From: Catellatospora coxensis
GTDB taxonomy: Bacteria; Actinomycetota; Actinomycetes; Mycobacteriales; Micromonosporaceae
NCBI RefSeq assembly: GCF_016862635.1
Contig: NZ_BONI01000055.1
Coordinates: forward strand, 1-64,000
DNA: 64,000 nt
Direction: 5' to 3'
Positions 8,820 to 17,531 of this stretch are shown here, piece after piece. The notes below the pieces were generated by a model. The model was not told the DNA's origin and did not search any database. It was given only the letters and a program-made list of their open reading frames with translations. The translations under genes were made by a program, and so were the position numbers. Within the stretch, counting starts at the first letter, position 1, and the number at the start of each line of letters is the position of its first letter.

Positions 8820-11330
8820 ATGCGAACCCACCGCCTGCTGGCGGCGGCCGGTCTGTCCGCGCTGCTGCTGGCGTTGACCCCGGGCGCCGCCTGGTCCGAA
8901 CCGGAGGCCCCGGTACGTGTTCAAGCCCGCAAACCGGTCGCCGGCGCATACCTCGTCACTCTCAAACCGTCCGCCCTGGCCGGGCAGGACGTGCGCGCCA
9001 CCGCGGCGGCGGCGGTCGCCCGCTACGGCGGCAGGCTGCACTCGGTCTACACCCGCACCTTGACCGGCTACGCCGTGCAGGGGCTGTCGGAACGGGCCGC
9101 CCGGCGCATCGCCGCCCGGCCCGAGGTCGCCGCGGTGACCCAGTCGGGCACCTCGGGCGTCGCCACCGGCGTCACCCAGCCCAACCCGCCCAACTGGGGC
9201 CTGGACCGCATCGACCAGCGTAACCTCCCGCTGGACCGTGCCTACCACTACGACGACGCGGCGGCCGGGCAGGGCGTCAACATCTACGTCGTCGACACCG
9301 GCATCCGCTTCACCCACGCCGAGTTCGAGGGCCGGGCCAGACTCGGCACCGACTTCGTGTCCCCGTCGACCAGCGGCGGGGACTGCCACGGGCACGGCAC
9401 CCACGTCTCGGGCATCGCCGCGGGCAAGACCTACGGGGTGGCCAAGAAAGCCAACCTCTGGTCGGTGCGGGTGCTCGGCTGCAACGGCATGGGCCAGGAC
9501 ATCGACGTCGCCCGCGCCGCAGAGTGGATCACCGCGAACGCGCAGAAGCCCGCGGTGGTGAACCTGTCGGTCTACACCGACGACGCCGACATCGCCGCCG
9601 ACGCGATCCGCTCGTCGATCGCCTCCGGCGTGCAGTGGTCCCTGATCACCGGCAACAACGGCGCCAACGCCTGCAACCACGGCCCCGGCGGGCAGGTCAC
9701 CGAGGCACTGCAGATCGGCAACGCCACCTCCGGCGACACCAAGGCCGGCGACTCCAACTACGGCACCTGCATGGACCTGCACGCCCCCGGCAGCAACATC
9801 CCGTCGGCGTACCACACCTCCGACACCGCCACGACCACCCTGTCCGGAACGTCGATGGCGGCGCCGCACGTGGCCGGCGCCATCGCCCGCCACCTGAGCA
9901 CGGCCCCGGACGCGAGCCCGGCGCAGGTCCACTCCTGGGTCATGGACAACGCGACGACAGGAGTCATGACCGGCCTGCCGGCGGGCACCCCGAACAAGCT
10001 GCTGCACGTGGCCGGGGAGGGCACCCCGCCGCCGACCGGTGACTTCAGCCTGTCGGCGAGCCCGTCCTCGGCGACGGTGCAGGCCGGCGGCACCGCGACC
10101 ACCCGCATCACCGCGACCGCCACGGGGGCGGGTGGCGGCTCGGGCCCGGCCGTGGTCGGCGGGCAGCCCACCACCGTCGAAGCCAACCCGTTCATGATCT
10201 CGCAGCGGCGGGAGGGCAGCAGCTTCCCCGGCCAGCAGTCCTGCTCGTCGACCCTGATGGGGCCGCGCACCGTGCTCACGGCCGCGCACTGCCTGCTGGA
10301 GAGTCCCGGCCGCAAGTGGTACGTGTACGGGGCGACCAACCTCAACGACCCCGGTTTCACCGCCGAGATCGCCTCCTACTGGGTCCACCCGTCCTACAGC
10401 CACTGGTCCCAGGGCGCCGACGTCGCCGTGGTCACCCTGGACCGGGACGTGCCCGTGCCCGCCGGCATGACCTACCCGAAGCTGAACACCGCGTCGGCTG
10501 ACGAGACCCCGGGCACCGTCGGCGTCTCCATCGGCTGGGGCAAGATCGGGGCCAGCACGTACAGCGATGTGCTGCGCAAGGCCTCGATCCCGGTGGCGCC
10601 CGACTCGGGCTGCCAGGGCCGGTACACCGGCCAGTACAAGACCCCGGCGATGATCTGCACCGGATACGCCGACGGGCACGCCGCCGCCTGCCAGGGCGAC
10701 TCTGGCGGCCCGTTCCTGGTCGGCAGCACCGTCGTCGGCGTCTTCTCGTGGATGTCGACGGCCTGCGACTGGTACGCGGTCTACACCCGGGTGTCGACCT
10801 ACGCCGCCGACATCGCCCCGCACCTGCCCGGCGGCACCGAGCCGCCGCCGGCCGGCGACATCACGCTCAGCGCGAGCGGCCTGCCCACCGGAGCCACGGC
10901 CTCCTTCGCCCCGGCGGCGATCGAGGTGGGCGGGTCGTCCACGCTGTCGGTGGCCACCACGGCCGGCACGCCCGCCGGCACCTACACCGTGACCGTCACC
11001 GGCGACGACGGCCAGTCCAGCGCCCGGACCACGTTCACCCTCACCGTCCAGGGCGGCGGCACGCCCGGCAACCTGTCGGTCACCAATCCCGGCGTGCAGA
11101 CCTCCTACGTCGGCCGCCCGGTCAGCCTCGCCGTCCAGGCCTCCGGGGGTACGACGCCCTACCGGTTCACCGCCACCGGGCTGCCCGCCGGACTGGCCAT
11201 CAACCAGTCCACCGGGGTCATCTCCGGCACACCCACCACCTGGCAGAACGCCAACCCGACCGTGACCGTCACCGACGCGGCCGGCCGGACCGCCAAGGCC
11301 ACCTTCTACTGGTTCATCTTCCCGGCCTGA
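8820..11330 (+). CDS. Secreted double protease: S8 subtilisin with nested S1 trypsin domain
   Basis: An 836-residue exported protein carrying two complete serine protease domains. In order: Sec signal (1-26, ending in GAAWS), I9-type propeptide (about 40-115), and subtilisin domain (about 140-400). The subtilisin triad is Asp159 (VVDTGI), His192 (GHGTHVSG) and Ser345 (GTSMAAPH). Then comes the first strands of an Ig-like domain (FSLSASPSSATVQAGG), then a trypsin-like domain from VVGGQP (about 445-670). Its triad is His490 (LTAAHC), Asp534 (ADVAVVTL) and Ser628 (GDSGGP). The same Ig-like domain then resumes (ITLSASGLPTGATASF), and a He_PIG-type Ig domain follows (GLPAGLAINQSTGVISGTPT). The trypsin module thus appears inserted into an Ig-like linker domain. 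The start has AAGGAAGG upstream; a strong hairpin follows the stop. Confidence 0.92.
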   Translation: MRTHRLLAAAGLSALLLALTPGAAWSEPEAPVRVQARKPVAGAYLVTLKPSALAGQDVRATAAAAVARYGGRLHSVYTRTLTGYAVQGLSERAARRIAARPEVAAVTQSGTSGVATGVTQPNPPNWGLDRIDQRNLPLDRAYHYDDAAAGQGVNIYVVDTGIRFTHAEFEGRARLGTDFVSPSTSGGDCHGHGTHVSGIAAGKTYGVAKKANLWSVRVLGCNGMGQDIDVARAAEWITANAQKPAVVNLSVYTDDADIAADAIRSSIASGVQWSLITGNNGANACNHGPGGQVTEALQIGNATSGDTKAGDSNYGTCMDLHAPGSNIPSAYHTSDTATTTLSGTSMAAPHVAGAIARHLSTAPDASPAQVHSWVMDNATTGVMTGLPAGTPNKLLHVAGEGTPPPTGDFSLSASPSSATVQAGGTATTRITATATGAGGGSGPAVVGGQPTTVEANPFMISQRREGSSFPGQQSCSSTLMGPRTVLTAAHCLLESPGRKWYVYGATNLNDPGFTAEIASYWVHPSYSHWSQGADVAVVTLDRDVPVPAGMTYPKLNTASADETPGTVGVSIGWGKIGASTYSDVLRKASIPVAPDSGCQGRYTGQYKTPAMICTGYADGHAAACQGDSGGPFLVGSTVVGVFSWMSTACDWYAVYTRVSTYAADIAPHLPGGTEPPPAGDITLSASGLPTGATASFAPAAIEVGGSSTLSVATTAGTPAGTYTVTVTGDDGQSSARTTFTLTVQGGGTPGNLSVTNPGVQTSYVGRPVSLAVQASGGTTPYRFTATGLPAGLAINQSTGVISGTPTTWQNANPTVTVTDAAGRTAKATFYWFIFPA

Positions 11331-11350
11331 CAGCACGGGGCCATCTGGCT

Positions 11351-11391
11351 GGCCGGGCGCGCAGGATCGTTCAGGTCCTGCGCGCCCGGCC
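11351..11391. terminator. Strong bidirectional terminator hairpin
   Basis: Perfect 16-base arms GGCCGGGCGCGCAGGA / TCCTGCGCGCCCGGCC with a 9-base loop, between the convergent protease and GH16 genes. Confidence 0.8.
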
Positions 11392-11398
11392 CGGACCA

Positions 11399-12166
11399 TC
11401 AGTACTTCGTGTACTTGACCCACTCGTAGCGGGCGGTCAGCGGCGAGCCGGGGTAGGTGAAGGGACCGAGCCAGCCGTCGACGCCGATGCCCGGCCACAG
11501 GTTCGCCATGATGCGCTGGGGGCGGGTGGGCAGCGGCCCGCGCGACCCGTTCTCCTGGTGGACGAGCCGGCCGTCGACGAACCAGTTGATCGTGCCCTGG
11601 TTCCACCACTCGATCGCGTAGTTGTGGAAGCCGGCGGAGGCGTCGAACCCGAGATTGATGATCGCTTCGTGTCCGCCGACGCCGTTGGTGAAGTAGTTGG
11701 TCTGCATCCGGGTGGTGTCCTTGCCGAGGATCTCGACGTCGATCTCGTCCCAGGGCTGGCCGTCGCTGGGGCCGGTGTAGGTGAAGAACGACGTCACCGT
11801 GCCGGACCGTTTGACCGCCTTCATCCGCACCTCGAACCGGCCGTAGCTGTACAGGTCGGTGGTGCGCAGCTCGCCGGAGGCGTACGGCTTGCCCGAGCAG
11901 CCGGCCGGGCAGGTGGCGTTGTCGAGGTTGAGGCCCATGACGCCGCCGTTGAACCAGACGTGGTCGGCGCGCCAGCCGACGTTGAACATGCTGCCGTTGC
12001 TCCAGCCGTCGGCCTTGTACCAGCGGCTGGTGTCGAACGAGGTGAAGTTGTCGGTGAAGCTGCCGCCGATGGCGGCGTGGGCGGCGGACGGGAGCTGGAC
12101 GGCGCCGGTGACGGCGGCGAGCGCCACTGTCACGGCGACGGCGAGGGTGCGGGTGAGGCGTTGCAT
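11399..12166 (-). CDS. GH16 lichenase (1,3-1,4-beta-glucanase)
   Basis: Secreted endo-glucanase that cuts mixed-linkage beta-glucan. The Sec signal ends in PSAAHA. The catalytic motif WDEIDVEILGKDTT carries nucleophile Glu141 and acid/base Glu145. The surrounding sequence (MQTNYFTNG, FHNYAIEWWNQGTINWFVDG, MANLWPGIGVDGWLG, YEWVKYTKY) closely follows Bacillus-type lichenases along the whole domain. There is no carbohydrate-binding module. I use the ATG at 12166, preceded by GGAG at seven bases; an ATG at 12178 is also possible. The frame extends further upstream but without coding character. Two LacI-type boxes upstream (12272-12285 and 12404-12417) suggest control by the neighbouring CebR-like regulator, with glucan oligomers as inducer. 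Confidence 0.9.
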   Translation of the reverse strand: MQRLTRTLAVAVTVALAAVTGAVQLPSAAHAAIGGSFTDNFTSFDTSRWYKADGWSNGSMFNVGWRADHVWFNGGVMGLNLDNATCPAGCSGKPYASGELRTTDLYSYGRFEVRMKAVKRSGTVTSFFTYTGPSDGQPWDEIDVEILGKDTTRMQTNYFTNGVGGHEAIINLGFDASAGFHNYAIEWWNQGTINWFVDGRLVHQENGSRGPLPTRPQRIMANLWPGIGVDGWLGPFTYPGSPLTARYEWVKYTKY

Positions 12167-12271
12167 TGCCTGCTCCATCTTCTGGGGGCGACCGCGGGCA
12201 GGCGGTGCGCCGTGGACGGGTGGTGCGGGGCAACCGGCACGGGCGGGCGGACAGGTGCACGAGCACCATCC

Positions 12272-12285
12272 TGGAACGGCTTCCA
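12272..12285. promoter_or_regulatory. CebR-like operator half-match upstream of GH16
   Basis: TGGAACGGCTTCCA, a near-perfect palindrome like the CebR consensus TGGGAGCGCTCCCA, about 106 bases upstream of the GH16 start. Confidence 0.55.
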
Positions 12286-12403
12286 GTGGTTCAGCGGCGT
12301 CACAAGAATGATGTGCATGGATCAAAATAGCTGTCAAGGTGGACTTGTATGGCGCGCGTAAGTTGGCCTTTACGCGATGGTCACCCGCGTGTAGCTTCCA
12401 AAG

Positions 12404-12417
12404 TGGAAGCGCTACCA
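12404..12417. promoter_or_regulatory. CebR-like operator upstream of GH16
   Basis: TGGAAGCGCTACCA, a palindrome with the central GCGC typical of LacI-family boxes. It is about 240 bases upstream of the GH16 start and 190 bases beyond the lacI stop. The 12167-12606 gap otherwise holds no supported gene. Confidence 0.6.
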
Positions 12418-12606
12418 GTTTCCATCCATGGTTCGTCCGCTCGGCCCGGGTGGTCACGGCGGCGTCAACGCACATGAAACACCTGTGGTCAGCCGGGAAA
12501 CGGGGTGCTTCCGTACCCGCGGGCGGCGATCCTCGGCGCGCACCGGCGTGCCACCGGGATCGCCGTCCGTGCGGCGGCCACGACCGCTGCGCCGGCAGCC
12601 GACCGC

Positions 12607-13638
12607 TCAGCCGGGCACGGGTGTGCGGGTCGAACCGCGGGCGACCAGCCGGGTCGGCAGGATCAGCGGGGTCGGCCGTGCGCCGTCCAGGATGGACAGC
12701 AGCATACGGGTCATCTCCGCACCCAGCGCCCGTACGGGCTGATGGACCGTGGTGAGCTGGGGATCGGTGTGCTGGGCGGTCGGCAGGTCGTCGAAACCGA
12801 CGACGCCGACGTCGCCGGGAACCGCGCGCCCGTGTGCGCGGAGGACCCGCAGCGCGCCGGCGGCCATGTTGTCGGACGCGGCGAACACCGCGTCGAGGTC
12901 GGGATGCGCCCGCAGCAGCCGGGTCATCGCCGCGGCGCCGCCGGCCTCGCTGAAGTCGGCGTGCTCGACCCGCGTCGCCGGCAGCTCGGCGACCGCCATC
13001 GCGTCACGGAACCCCCGGTGGCGGGATTCGGCGACATCGAGGCTGAGCGGTCCGGTGATGGTGGCGATCCGGCGGTGCCCGGCTTCGATCAGGTGCTCGG
13101 TGGCCAGCCGCGCGCCGCCGCGGTTGTCGGTGTCGACGTACCAGCGGGGTTCGCCGCGCAGCGGCCGTCCGCCGAACACGACAGGCACCGTCGTCTGCTC
13201 GGCGAGCCGGGTCAGCGGGTCGTCGCCGTGGAGGTTCATCAGCATGATGCCGTCCGCGCGGCGCGAGCGCACGATCTGCTGGAGCTTGGCCCGGCCCTCC
13301 GGCCGCCCCGCCAGCACCAGGGTCAGGGTGAAGTCGGTGGGTTCCAGCGCGACGCTGATGCCATAGATGACCTGGGCGAAGAAGGCGTCGGCGAAGATGC
13401 CGGGCTCGTCGGTGGCCACCGCCAGGACCACCGCGCCGACCCGGTTGGTGGCCAGCGCACGGGCGGACGGATTGGGAACGTAGCCCAGCTCCCGGACCGC
13501 GCGTTGCACCGCCACGCGCTTGGGGGCGCTGACGTTGCCGACGTTGTTGATCGCCCGTGAGGCCACCGAACGCGACACTCCCGCCCGCTCGGCTACGTCG
13601 TCGAGGGTGGGCGAACGGTCGGGCGGCGCGGTGTCCAT
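12607..13638 (-). CDS. LacI-family regulator, CebR-like
   Basis: A 343-residue cytoplasmic repressor. The HTH (PTLDDVAERAGVSRSVASRAIN, residues about 10-32) and the hinge helix (VPNPSARALATNRVGAVVLAV) are followed by a periplasmic-binding-like sensor domain. That domain ends in the usual GFDDLPTAQHTDPQLTTVHQP stretch. It lies between a lichenase and a cellulase whose upstream regions both carry boxes like the CebR consensus TGGGAGCGCTCCCA. I therefore infer that it represses these genes and is released by cello- or gluco-oligosaccharides. The start at 13638 fits the HTH but has no clear Shine-Dalgarno. The frame is open further upstream without domain content. Confidence 0.85.
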   Translation of the reverse strand: MDTAPPDRSPTLDDVAERAGVSRSVASRAINNVGNVSAPKRVAVQRAVRELGYVPNPSARALATNRVGAVVLAVATDEPGIFADAFFAQVIYGISVALEPTDFTLTLVLAGRPEGRAKLQQIVRSRRADGIMLMNLHGDDPLTRLAEQTTVPVVFGGRPLRGEPRWYVDTDNRGGARLATEHLIEAGHRRIATITGPLSLDVAESRHRGFRDAMAVAELPATRVEHADFSEAGGAAAMTRLLRAHPDLDAVFAASDNMAAGALRVLRAHGRAVPGDVGVVGFDDLPTAQHTDPQLTTVHQPVRALGAEMTRMLLSILDGARPTPLILPTRLVARGSTRTPVPG

Positions 13639-13862
13639 GAGCGGGGACCGGTCTCTCGTCGCGGGGTCGGCGGGACCCATAGTAGGGCAGCCGCGGCGCG
13701 CCGAGGCGTACGGCGAGCCCGATGCCGGCGGCCGGCGCGGCCGCGCGGCCGGTCCCGAGCCGGTTGCCGCAGATCCGGCCGATGTGGAAGCGGTTGCGAT
13801 GCCCTGAATCGCTGTCTGCCATTGACAGTACGGTTCACATCGATGACGATGCATCAAGAAAC

Positions 13863-13876
13863 TGGGAGCGCTTCCA
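13863..13876. promoter_or_regulatory. CebR-like operator upstream of GH6 cellulase
   Basis: TGGGAGCGCTTCCA differs from the CebR consensus by one base. It is centred about 32 bases upstream of the GH6 ATG, a position that would block transcription. Confidence 0.75.
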
Positions 13877-13901
13877 GTCCGTCCCATCCCGAGGAGACCC
13901 G

Positions 13902-15188
13902 ATGCACCTACCACGACGGCTGCTGGCGTCGCTGGCGGCCGCAGCCCTGACGGCGGCGGTGGCCGGCGCCCCCGCACGGGCCGCCGAGCCCGTGGCCCCG
14001 GCCCAGCGCGCCCTGCCCGCCGACACCCGGTTCTACGTCGACCCGGAGGCCGGGGCCGCCCGGCAGGCCCTCGCCGACCTGCGCGCGGGCGACCTCGCCG
14101 ACGCCGCGCGGATGGCCAGGCTCGCCACCTGGCCGCAGGCGATCTGGATCGACAACGGGACACCCGCGCAGATCGGCGCCCAGGTGCGCCGGATCATGTC
14201 CGCCGCGCGGGCGACCCGGACCGTGCCCGTGCTGGTCAGCTACTTCATCCCCGGGCGCGACTGCAGCCTGTACTCCGCCGGCGGCGCGCAGTCCTCCGCG
14301 GAGTACCGGGCCTGGATCGCGGCGTTCGCCACGGCGATCGGCGACGGCAGGGCCGTGGTCGTCGTCGAACCCGACGGCCTGTCGCTGCTGCCCAAGGACT
14401 GCGCGGGCAACATCGACCCCACCGGTGAGCTCACCGCCCAGCGCCTGGCCGACCTGAAGGCGGCCGTGGGCATGTTCGGCGCCCAGCCCAACACCTCGGT
14501 CTACCTCGACGCAGGCAACAGCGGCTGGCAGTCCGTAGGCGTCATCGCCGAACGTCTCGTGCAGGCCGGCGTCGACCAGGCACGCGGCTTCGCCCTCAAC
14601 GTCTCCAACTACTGGCGCACCGAGCAGAACACCCGCTACGCGACCTGGGTCGCCAAATGCGTGTGGTGGTCGACCCGCGGCCCGGACTGGGCCCGCGGAC
14701 ACACCGACTGGTGCGCCGGCCAGTACTACTCGGCCGCCGCGCCCAATGACGGGCAACCCGGCAACGCCGTCGTCTACGAGGACCCGGCGACGTGGCACTG
14801 GACCGACGAGTGGTTCGACCAGAACGTCGGCGCCCCGCCCGTCGACCAACTCGCGCACCACGTCGTCGACACCAGTCGCAACGGCCTCGGCCCCTGGACC
14901 CCGCCCGCGGGCAAGTACACCGACGCCGAGACCTGGTGCAACCCGCCCGCCCGGGGCATCGGCGCGCGGCCGACGGCCGACACCGGCCTGCCGCTGACCG
15001 ACGCCTTCCTGTGGATCAAGACCATTGGCGAATCCGACGGCAGTTGCAAGCGCGGCACCGCCGGACCCGCCGACCCCGAGTACGGCACCGTCGACCCCGC
15101 GGCCGGGGCCTGGTGGCCCGACATGGCCCACTGGCTCGCCGAGAACGCCGCACCGGCCCTCACCGTCAACCCTCGACTGCTGCCATGA
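13902..15188 (+). CDS. Secreted GH6 cellulase (endoglucanase)
   Basis: A 428-residue exported glycoside hydrolase family 6 enzyme cutting beta-1,4-glucan with inversion. The Sec signal ends at PARAAEP. Key residues are visible. YFIPGRDC contains the general acid Asp120, VVVVEPDGLSLLPKDC contains Asp158, and WIKTIGESDGSC near the C-terminus contains the third conserved Asp. ALNVSNYW is another family hallmark. There is only the catalytic domain and no carbohydrate-binding module. The spacing and the short loops fit an endoglucanase rather than a cellobiohydrolase. GAGGAG lies seven bases before the ATG. A CebR-like box just upstream ties it to the divergent lacI gene. Confidence 0.93.
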   Translation: MHLPRRLLASLAAAALTAAVAGAPARAAEPVAPAQRALPADTRFYVDPEAGAARQALADLRAGDLADAARMARLATWPQAIWIDNGTPAQIGAQVRRIMSAARATRTVPVLVSYFIPGRDCSLYSAGGAQSSAEYRAWIAAFATAIGDGRAVVVVEPDGLSLLPKDCAGNIDPTGELTAQRLADLKAAVGMFGAQPNTSVYLDAGNSGWQSVGVIAERLVQAGVDQARGFALNVSNYWRTEQNTRYATWVAKCVWWSTRGPDWARGHTDWCAGQYYSAAAPNDGQPGNAVVYEDPATWHWTDEWFDQNVGAPPVDQLAHHVVDTSRNGLGPWTPPAGKYTDAETWCNPPARGIGARPTADTGLPLTDAFLWIKTIGESDGSCKRGTAGPADPEYGTVDPAAGAWWPDMAHWLAENAAPALTVNPRLLP

Positions 15189-15208
15189 CAGTGACGTGCC
15201 GGGTCAGC

Positions 15209-16039
15209 TCAACCGATGCCGTCGACCGCGGCCCGGAGCGCATTGATCGACGGATCCCAGGTGAAGTTGAGGACGGGTATGCCGGAAGCGGCGGCGTTGC
15301 TGTCGCCGCCGAGGACGACGGCCCGCGGCTTGTTGGTGCCCTGGGGGACTACCAGGTACCAGTTGCCTCGCACATTCGCGATGAACACTTCATCTACCTC
15401 CTGGTCGGGCGGGTTCGGGTTGGCGACGTCTCCGACGTGGTTCTCGAAATCGACCGTCGCGCCGAAATTCGTCGGACTGCCGGTGTTCAGCCACAGACTG
15501 GTGTGCACATGCGGTCCGACACCGGAGTCGCTGCCGTTGGCCGAGGCGCCGGAGTAGGCGATCGTCTGGCCTCGCGACACGCGTTGCCCGGTGGAGACGG
15601 TGATCCTCGACAGGTGCAGGTGCCGGGTGTAGTTGCCATCGTCGTGGGCCATGCCCACCACGCGCCCGGTCGCGGTGGAGGTGTCGGTCTTCACGAAACG
15701 GATCGTGCCGCTGGTGGCGGCCATGACGGGAGTGCCGGTCCCGACCGCGTAATCAGTGCCCGGCTCAGCCGAAGGCGGCGTCCGGTTCCGGTGGTCCTGC
15801 CAAGAACTCGAGATCCGGACACTTCCGCACGGCCGCTGATAGCTGCCCGCAGCCTGAGCGGAGCCGGGCAGCAACACAAAGGCGGCCGACACCCCGGACG
15901 CCGCCAACGCGGCGCCGGTGATGAATCCCCGTCTCGAAAGTCCCCGCAGGTAGGCGATGCCGCCGAGATCCTCGGGCCGCAGATCGCCGTGGCTGACCGT
16001 CTGGAAGGGGTCAGGGCGAGGCTCTTCACTGAGGATCAT
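15209..16039 (-). CDS. TAT-exported M23 peptidase
   Basis: A 276-residue peptidoglycan peptidase of the LytM/M23 type with an N-terminal TAT signal (LSRRGFITGAALAASG). The catalytic region reads EPGTDYAVGTGTPVMAA, then TRHLHLSRI, then GPHVHTSLWL. The Asp and the two later His motifs are in place. The position that usually holds the first zinc-binding His (HxGxD) is Glu here. The C-terminal 80 residues (VDEVFIANVRGNWYLV, AASGIPVLNFTW) form a separate domain that I cannot name. The gene is convergent with the GH6 gene, only 20 bases apart. The start is ATG at 16039; a TTG just before is possible. Confidence 0.82.
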   Translation of the reverse strand: MILSEEPRPDPFQTVSHGDLRPEDLGGIAYLRGLSRRGFITGAALAASGVSAAFVLLPGSAQAAGSYQRPCGSVRISSSWQDHRNRTPPSAEPGTDYAVGTGTPVMAATSGTIRFVKTDTSTATGRVVGMAHDDGNYTRHLHLSRITVSTGQRVSRGQTIAYSGASANGSDSGVGPHVHTSLWLNTGSPTNFGATVDFENHVGDVANPNPPDQEVDEVFIANVRGNWYLVVPQGTNKPRAVVLGGDSNAAASGIPVLNFTWDPSINALRAAVDGIG

Positions 16040-16258
16040 CAATGCAATTTAAGGCTGCTTCCGGTCAGGGGCAAGGGTTCCTCGGGGTTGTTCTCGGAAG
16101 CTCGCGAGTCACTCTCGTGAAGTAACGGCGGTGCGGTCGGCTGTGGCGCAACGTCTCATCAACGACAACGCCGCCCGCCGAACGGTGTCTTGTCCGCCAC
16201 GGGCGAGGTCGACAGACTGACTGTCACGAGAACGTACACCCCTGTCTGGAGGCGTCCA

Positions 16259-17326
16259 GTGATCAGTCGGGTATGGATCGGGCTGGGTGCCGTCCTGCTC
16301 GCCGTGGTCGGCCTGTTGAGCGGCTGGCGGATCGACCAGAGCGGCGGCGACGCCGGGGTGCTCGCGGCCGTCGCGTTGCTGGCGCTGGCCGCCGGTTGCC
16401 TGCTGGCAGCCGGCGCCGGCGGGGAGGTCGTGGTCCGGGCGACCGGCGGCGCACTGTTCGTCGCCGGGCTCGCCGTAGTCGTCACGCACCACGAGCTGTG
16501 GTGGTGGCTGCCGATATCCTGGGTCACCCCGGTGTCGCTGGCCGCGCTGGTCGTCTCGCTGGTGGGCGTCGGCGTCCTGCTGCTGGCGTACGGCTTCCGC
16601 CTGGCGGGCCTCAGCGGCGCCCTCGGACTGCTCGCCCTGGTCTGCTTGGCACTCACGTTCCTGCCGTACCTCGGCAGTGAGGAGAAGTCGGTGCTCCGGG
16701 CGTTCGCGACGGCCCTCGGCTCGGTGGCTCTCGCCGCAGGCGTGGGTGCCGCCACCACCGGTCGGACGGCTGGCCGACGGCGCACGATGACCGCCGTCGC
16801 GGGCGTGCTCGGCGCTGCCGTCACCGTGTACGCGGGCTTCGACTCGTACCCGGTGTACGCGTCCGGTGGCCATCACGCCGCGGTGATCGGTGCGACGATC
16901 ATCGGAGCAACGGCGTCGCTGGCCCTCGGCGCGGCCGTCTCGTGGCCGGACATCGTAGGCGGGCTGCGGTGGAAGGCGTCGAGTCCTGGCCGGACAGCCG
17001 GCCCGGACACCGCCGTCCCGCCGACGGCGGCGATACCCGAGCAGCTTCACGAGCCGTCGCCCCTGGCGTCGCCGGAGTCATCGCCTCAGGCACCGGCCGA
17101 ACCGACGCAGCCGTATCCGCCTGCGGGGTCGGTGACCCCGCAGGCGGTGCCGAGTGTCGTCGTCATCGAGCCCTCAGTGACGACAGCGGCTTCTCCGGCG
17201 GCGGCGGAAGGCGCGCCGCGCCCGGCTGACCGGCTGCAGACCGCCTCGCTCGCGGTCGGCCTCGCGATCGGGCTCATCACGATCGCCAAGGAGCTGATCG
17301 CGGCATTCCTGGCCATCATCCAGTAG
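16259..17326 (+). CDS. Multi-pass membrane protein with proline-rich tail
   Basis: About 355 residues. I use the GTG at 16259, preceded by GGAGG at seven bases, rather than the TTG at 16190. It has eight hydrophobic segments in the first 225 residues (including VWIGLGAVLLAVVGLLSGW and AALVVSLVGVGVLLLAYGF). A proline/alanine/serine-rich linker of about 90 residues follows (PSPLASPESSPQAPAEP). One last amphipathic-to-hydrophobic segment (GLAIGLITIAKELIAAFLAI) closes the protein. I do not recognise a family. The layout (membrane bundle, flexible linker, terminal anchor) suggests a cell-envelope protein. It has no operon partner. Confidence 0.7.
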   Translation: MISRVWIGLGAVLLAVVGLLSGWRIDQSGGDAGVLAAVALLALAAGCLLAAGAGGEVVVRATGGALFVAGLAVVVTHHELWWWLPISWVTPVSLAALVVSLVGVGVLLLAYGFRLAGLSGALGLLALVCLALTFLPYLGSEEKSVLRAFATALGSVALAAGVGAATTGRTAGRRRTMTAVAGVLGAAVTVYAGFDSYPVYASGGHHAAVIGATIIGATASLALGAAVSWPDIVGGLRWKASSPGRTAGPDTAVPPTAAIPEQLHEPSPLASPESSPQAPAEPTQPYPPAGSVTPQAVPSVVVIEPSVTTAASPAAAEGAPRPADRLQTASLAVGLAIGLITIAKELIAAFLAIIQ

Positions 17327-17483
17327 GGCTGCTCCGTTCGACGGTCGGTGGCAGCGCTTACCGGGCCAGTGGTGCCCGTTCCCCGCCTCCACCGCCCGGC
17401 GGTTCGGGTCAGCGGTCGGCATCGCCCTGGCCGGCAGCCTCGTCGCAGGCGCGGGCCCAGCGGGTATTGCCGACGTCGGTTAC

Positions 17484-17509
17484 TGTCAATGTGTAAATAA
17501 TGTTTGACA
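17484..17509. promoter_or_regulatory. Inverted repeat in the promoter of the Ddn-like gene
   Basis: TGTCAA-N14-TTGACA in an AT-rich stretch, 22 bases before the ATG. The symmetry suggests a TetR-type operator overlapping the promoter, though no regulator gene is adjacent. Confidence 0.45.
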
Positions 17510-17531
17510 TGACTGCCCGATCGGAGTTGCT

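Noticed and set aside
8754-12269. A 1171-codon minus-strand ORF opposite the protease
   Set aside because: It is a shadow of the plus-strand protease and reads as low-complexity His/Arg/Gly-rich sequence without domains.
17409-17508. Minus-strand ORF MSNIIYTLTVTDVGN...
   Set aside because: Too short, overlaps the Ddn-like promoter and its inverted repeat; no family or ribosome binding site.
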